Source of the DNA: Candidatus Krumholzibacteriota bacterium
GTDB lineage: Bacteria > Krumholzibacteriota > Krumholzibacteriia > Krumholzibacteriales > Krumholzibacteriaceae
DNA: 6,154 nt
Assembly (NCBI GenBank): GCA_030613345.1
Contig: JAUWMD010000160.1
Coordinates: forward strand, 1 to 6,154
Direction of reading: 5' to 3'
Shown piece by piece: positions 5,159-6,154 of the stretch (its first letter is position 1; each line of letters begins with the position of its first letter). Below the pieces are notes generated by a model. The model saw nothing but the letters and a program-made list of their open reading frames with translations. It searched no databases and was not told where the DNA came from. A program made the position numbers and the translations under genes.

Positions 5159-6154
5159 GAGGCTGGCGCAGGCCGATAACCATCGTCGCAGCGATCGCTC
5201 TTGCGGTCGCCGCGATCTACTTACTCCGTCCCTGGGGTGGGGGCGAGGGAGTAAACGTGACATTTCTCGGCGGGGCCCGTGAGGTAGGCGGTTCGTGCAT
5301 GCTCGTGTCGGGCGGAGGCGTATCGTTCCTCGTAGATTGCGGAGCGTTCGGTGACGCCGGGGACGGGATACTGCCAGATGATCCTTCGGCCGTTTCCTTC
5401 ATGATCCTTACCCACGCGCATTCCGATCACTGCGGGAAGATACCGGAGCTTTTCGCCGCCGGGTTCGACGGCGAGGTCTACTGCACACCGGAAACGGCGG
5501 AGCTCGTGCCGATAATGCTGAAGATGTCGAGGAGCTTCGACCGCGACAGGGTAAGAAAAGACGATTTCGACAGCGCGCTCGCGTCGCTGATGCCCGTTCC
5601 CTTGGGGGAGAAAAAAACAATCGGCACGGTGAGTTTCGTGTTTAAGCAGGCGCAGCACCTGCTCGGCGCCGCATTCGCCGAGGTGGAGATCGATACGGGA
5701 CACAAAACGTCGAGGATCGTCTTCTCGGGCGATCTCGGTTCGGGCGGGGCGATACTCCTCCCGCCCCTGGAGAATCCGTCCGCGGCAGATTACGTCGTCG
5801 TGGAATCGACATACGGCGGCAGGATAAGGGATATCGAACGGAGTGACCTCCAGGCGAGGTATGGAGAGTTCGGCAGGACGGTAGGCTCCGCCCTCAGATC
5901 GGGCGGTGACGTCCTGATCCCTGCCTTTACGCTCGGAAGGACGCAGGAAGTGATCGCGGCGCTCGATCTTTTCACCGACAACGGGACGATACCGCCGGGA
6001 ACGGAAGTTTACGTAGACAGTCCCACGGCCCGCAAGGTCAGCGACGTCTTCAGGAAATACGCTGACGGCCTTTCCGCGACGGCCCTTTCGATGTACGGCG
6101 GCGACGTCCTGAAGAGGTCGTACCACAGGGAAGTACGGAGCAAGACCTCGATGA
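5155..6154 (+). CDS. Membrane-anchored MBL/beta-CASP metallo-hydrolase (partial, 3' end outside the window)
   Basis: This encodes the N-terminal 333 residues of a metallo-beta-lactamase/beta-CASP protein of the RNA-processing group (CPSF73 and bacterial YSH1-like), whose known members are zinc-dependent nucleases. The frame is open to the window edge. VNVTFLGGAREVGGSCMLV (33-51) is the typical domain start. Metal motifs are LVDCG (59-63), THAHSDHCG (86-94; H87, H89, D91, H92), AQHLLGAA (166-173; H168) and FSGDLG (190-195; D193). The beta-CASP part begins with VVESTYGGR (215-223; motif A acid E217), then LIPAFTLGRTQEV (254-266) and VYVDSPTAR (285-293). The downstream motif B and C histidines lie beyond the window. 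Before the domain are MRGWRRP and a hydrophobic stretch at 8-24 ending LLRPW, which looks like an N-in/C-out anchor; this is unusual for the family. ATG 5155 overlaps the previous stop as ATGA, with AGGAGG at 5139-5144. The substrate is unknown. Confidence 0.9.
   Translation, partial: MRGWRRPITIVAAIALAVAAIYLLRPWGGGEGVNVTFLGGAREVGGSCMLVSGGGVSFLVDCGAFGDAGDGILPDDPSAVSFMILTHAHSDHCGKIPELFAAGFDGEVYCTPETAELVPIMLKMSRSFDRDRVRKDDFDSALASLMPVPLGEKKTIGTVSFVFKQAQHLLGAAFAEVEIDTGHKTSRIVFSGDLGSGGAILLPPLENPSAADYVVVESTYGGRIRDIERSDLQARYGEFGRTVGSALRSGGDVLIPAFTLGRTQEVIAALDLFTDNGTIPPGTEVYVDSPTARKVSDVFRKYADGLSATALSMYGGDVLKRSYHREVRSKTSM
5247..5259 (+). promoter_or_regulatory. Possible internal GTG start with Shine-Dalgarno-like sequence in the MBL gene
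   Basis: GGGAG at 5247-5251 lies five bases before an in-frame GTG at 5257-5259 (residue 35). Starting there would give a protein beginning directly at the conserved TFLGGAREVGGS strand, which is where cytoplasmic family members normally begin. The G-rich stretch also encodes a plausible Gly/Glu linker, so the resemblance may be accidental. The ATGA overlap, the AGGAGG upstream of 5155 and the coherent hydrophobic segment favour the longer product. Confidence 0.2.

Noticed and set aside
5221..6126. Long (301-residue) open frame on the - strand opposite the MBL gene
   Set aside because: It lies wholly antisense to a frame with clear MBL/beta-CASP motifs. Its translation is rich in Arg, Glu and His with no recognisable domain. 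G+C-rich codon bias leaves few antisense stops.

Overview
The window is bacterial DNA, G+C-rich and tightly packed, with every convincing gene on the + strand. Arginine is often AGG/AGA and isoleucine often ATA alongside GTC, CTC, TCG and GGC codons. Together with the use of System II cytochrome c maturation, this suggests an uncultured, probably Gram-negative environmental lineage. No rRNA or taxon-specific marker is present, so I do not name a phylum. No tRNA, rRNA, CRISPR array, insertion sequence or phage gene was recognised.

Layout: (1) Positions 1-387 hold no complete gene. There may be a short tail of an upstream gene, then a strong bidirectional hairpin terminator (191-231), then an A+T-richer leader with a TATAAT hexamer. 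(2) Positions 388-2765 hold resB/ccs1 and ccsA/resC, joined by a TTGA stop/start overlap. They encode the two-subunit System II haem-delivery and cytochrome c synthetase complex, and both carry the expected signature motifs. (3) Positions 2807-3355 hold a small nitroreductase-family flavoprotein with a near-perfect Shine-Dalgarno site, probably co-transcribed with the pair before it. (4) After a 132-base gap, 3488-5158 encodes a family 5 (oligopeptide/dipeptide-type) solute-binding lipoprotein. (5) Overlapping it by ATGA, 5155 to the window end encodes the N-terminal 333 residues of a metallo-beta-lactamase/beta-CASP protein of the RNA-processing type (CPSF73 / bacterial YSH1-like).

How they fit together: resB-ccsA export haem and attach it to apocytochromes c outside the cytoplasm. 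The nitroreductase is a possible redox partner by position only. The binding lipoprotein and the MBL/beta-CASP protein form a second, translationally coupled pair. The most unusual feature is that the beta-CASP enzyme, normally a cytoplasmic nuclease, begins with an N-terminal membrane anchor whose charge pattern predicts the catalytic domain lies outside the cytoplasm. An internal GTG start with a Shine-Dalgarno-like sequence just before the conserved domain is the main competing explanation. Otherwise the window looks like ordinary bacterial gene content, and I found no clear evidence of a multi-gene new system.
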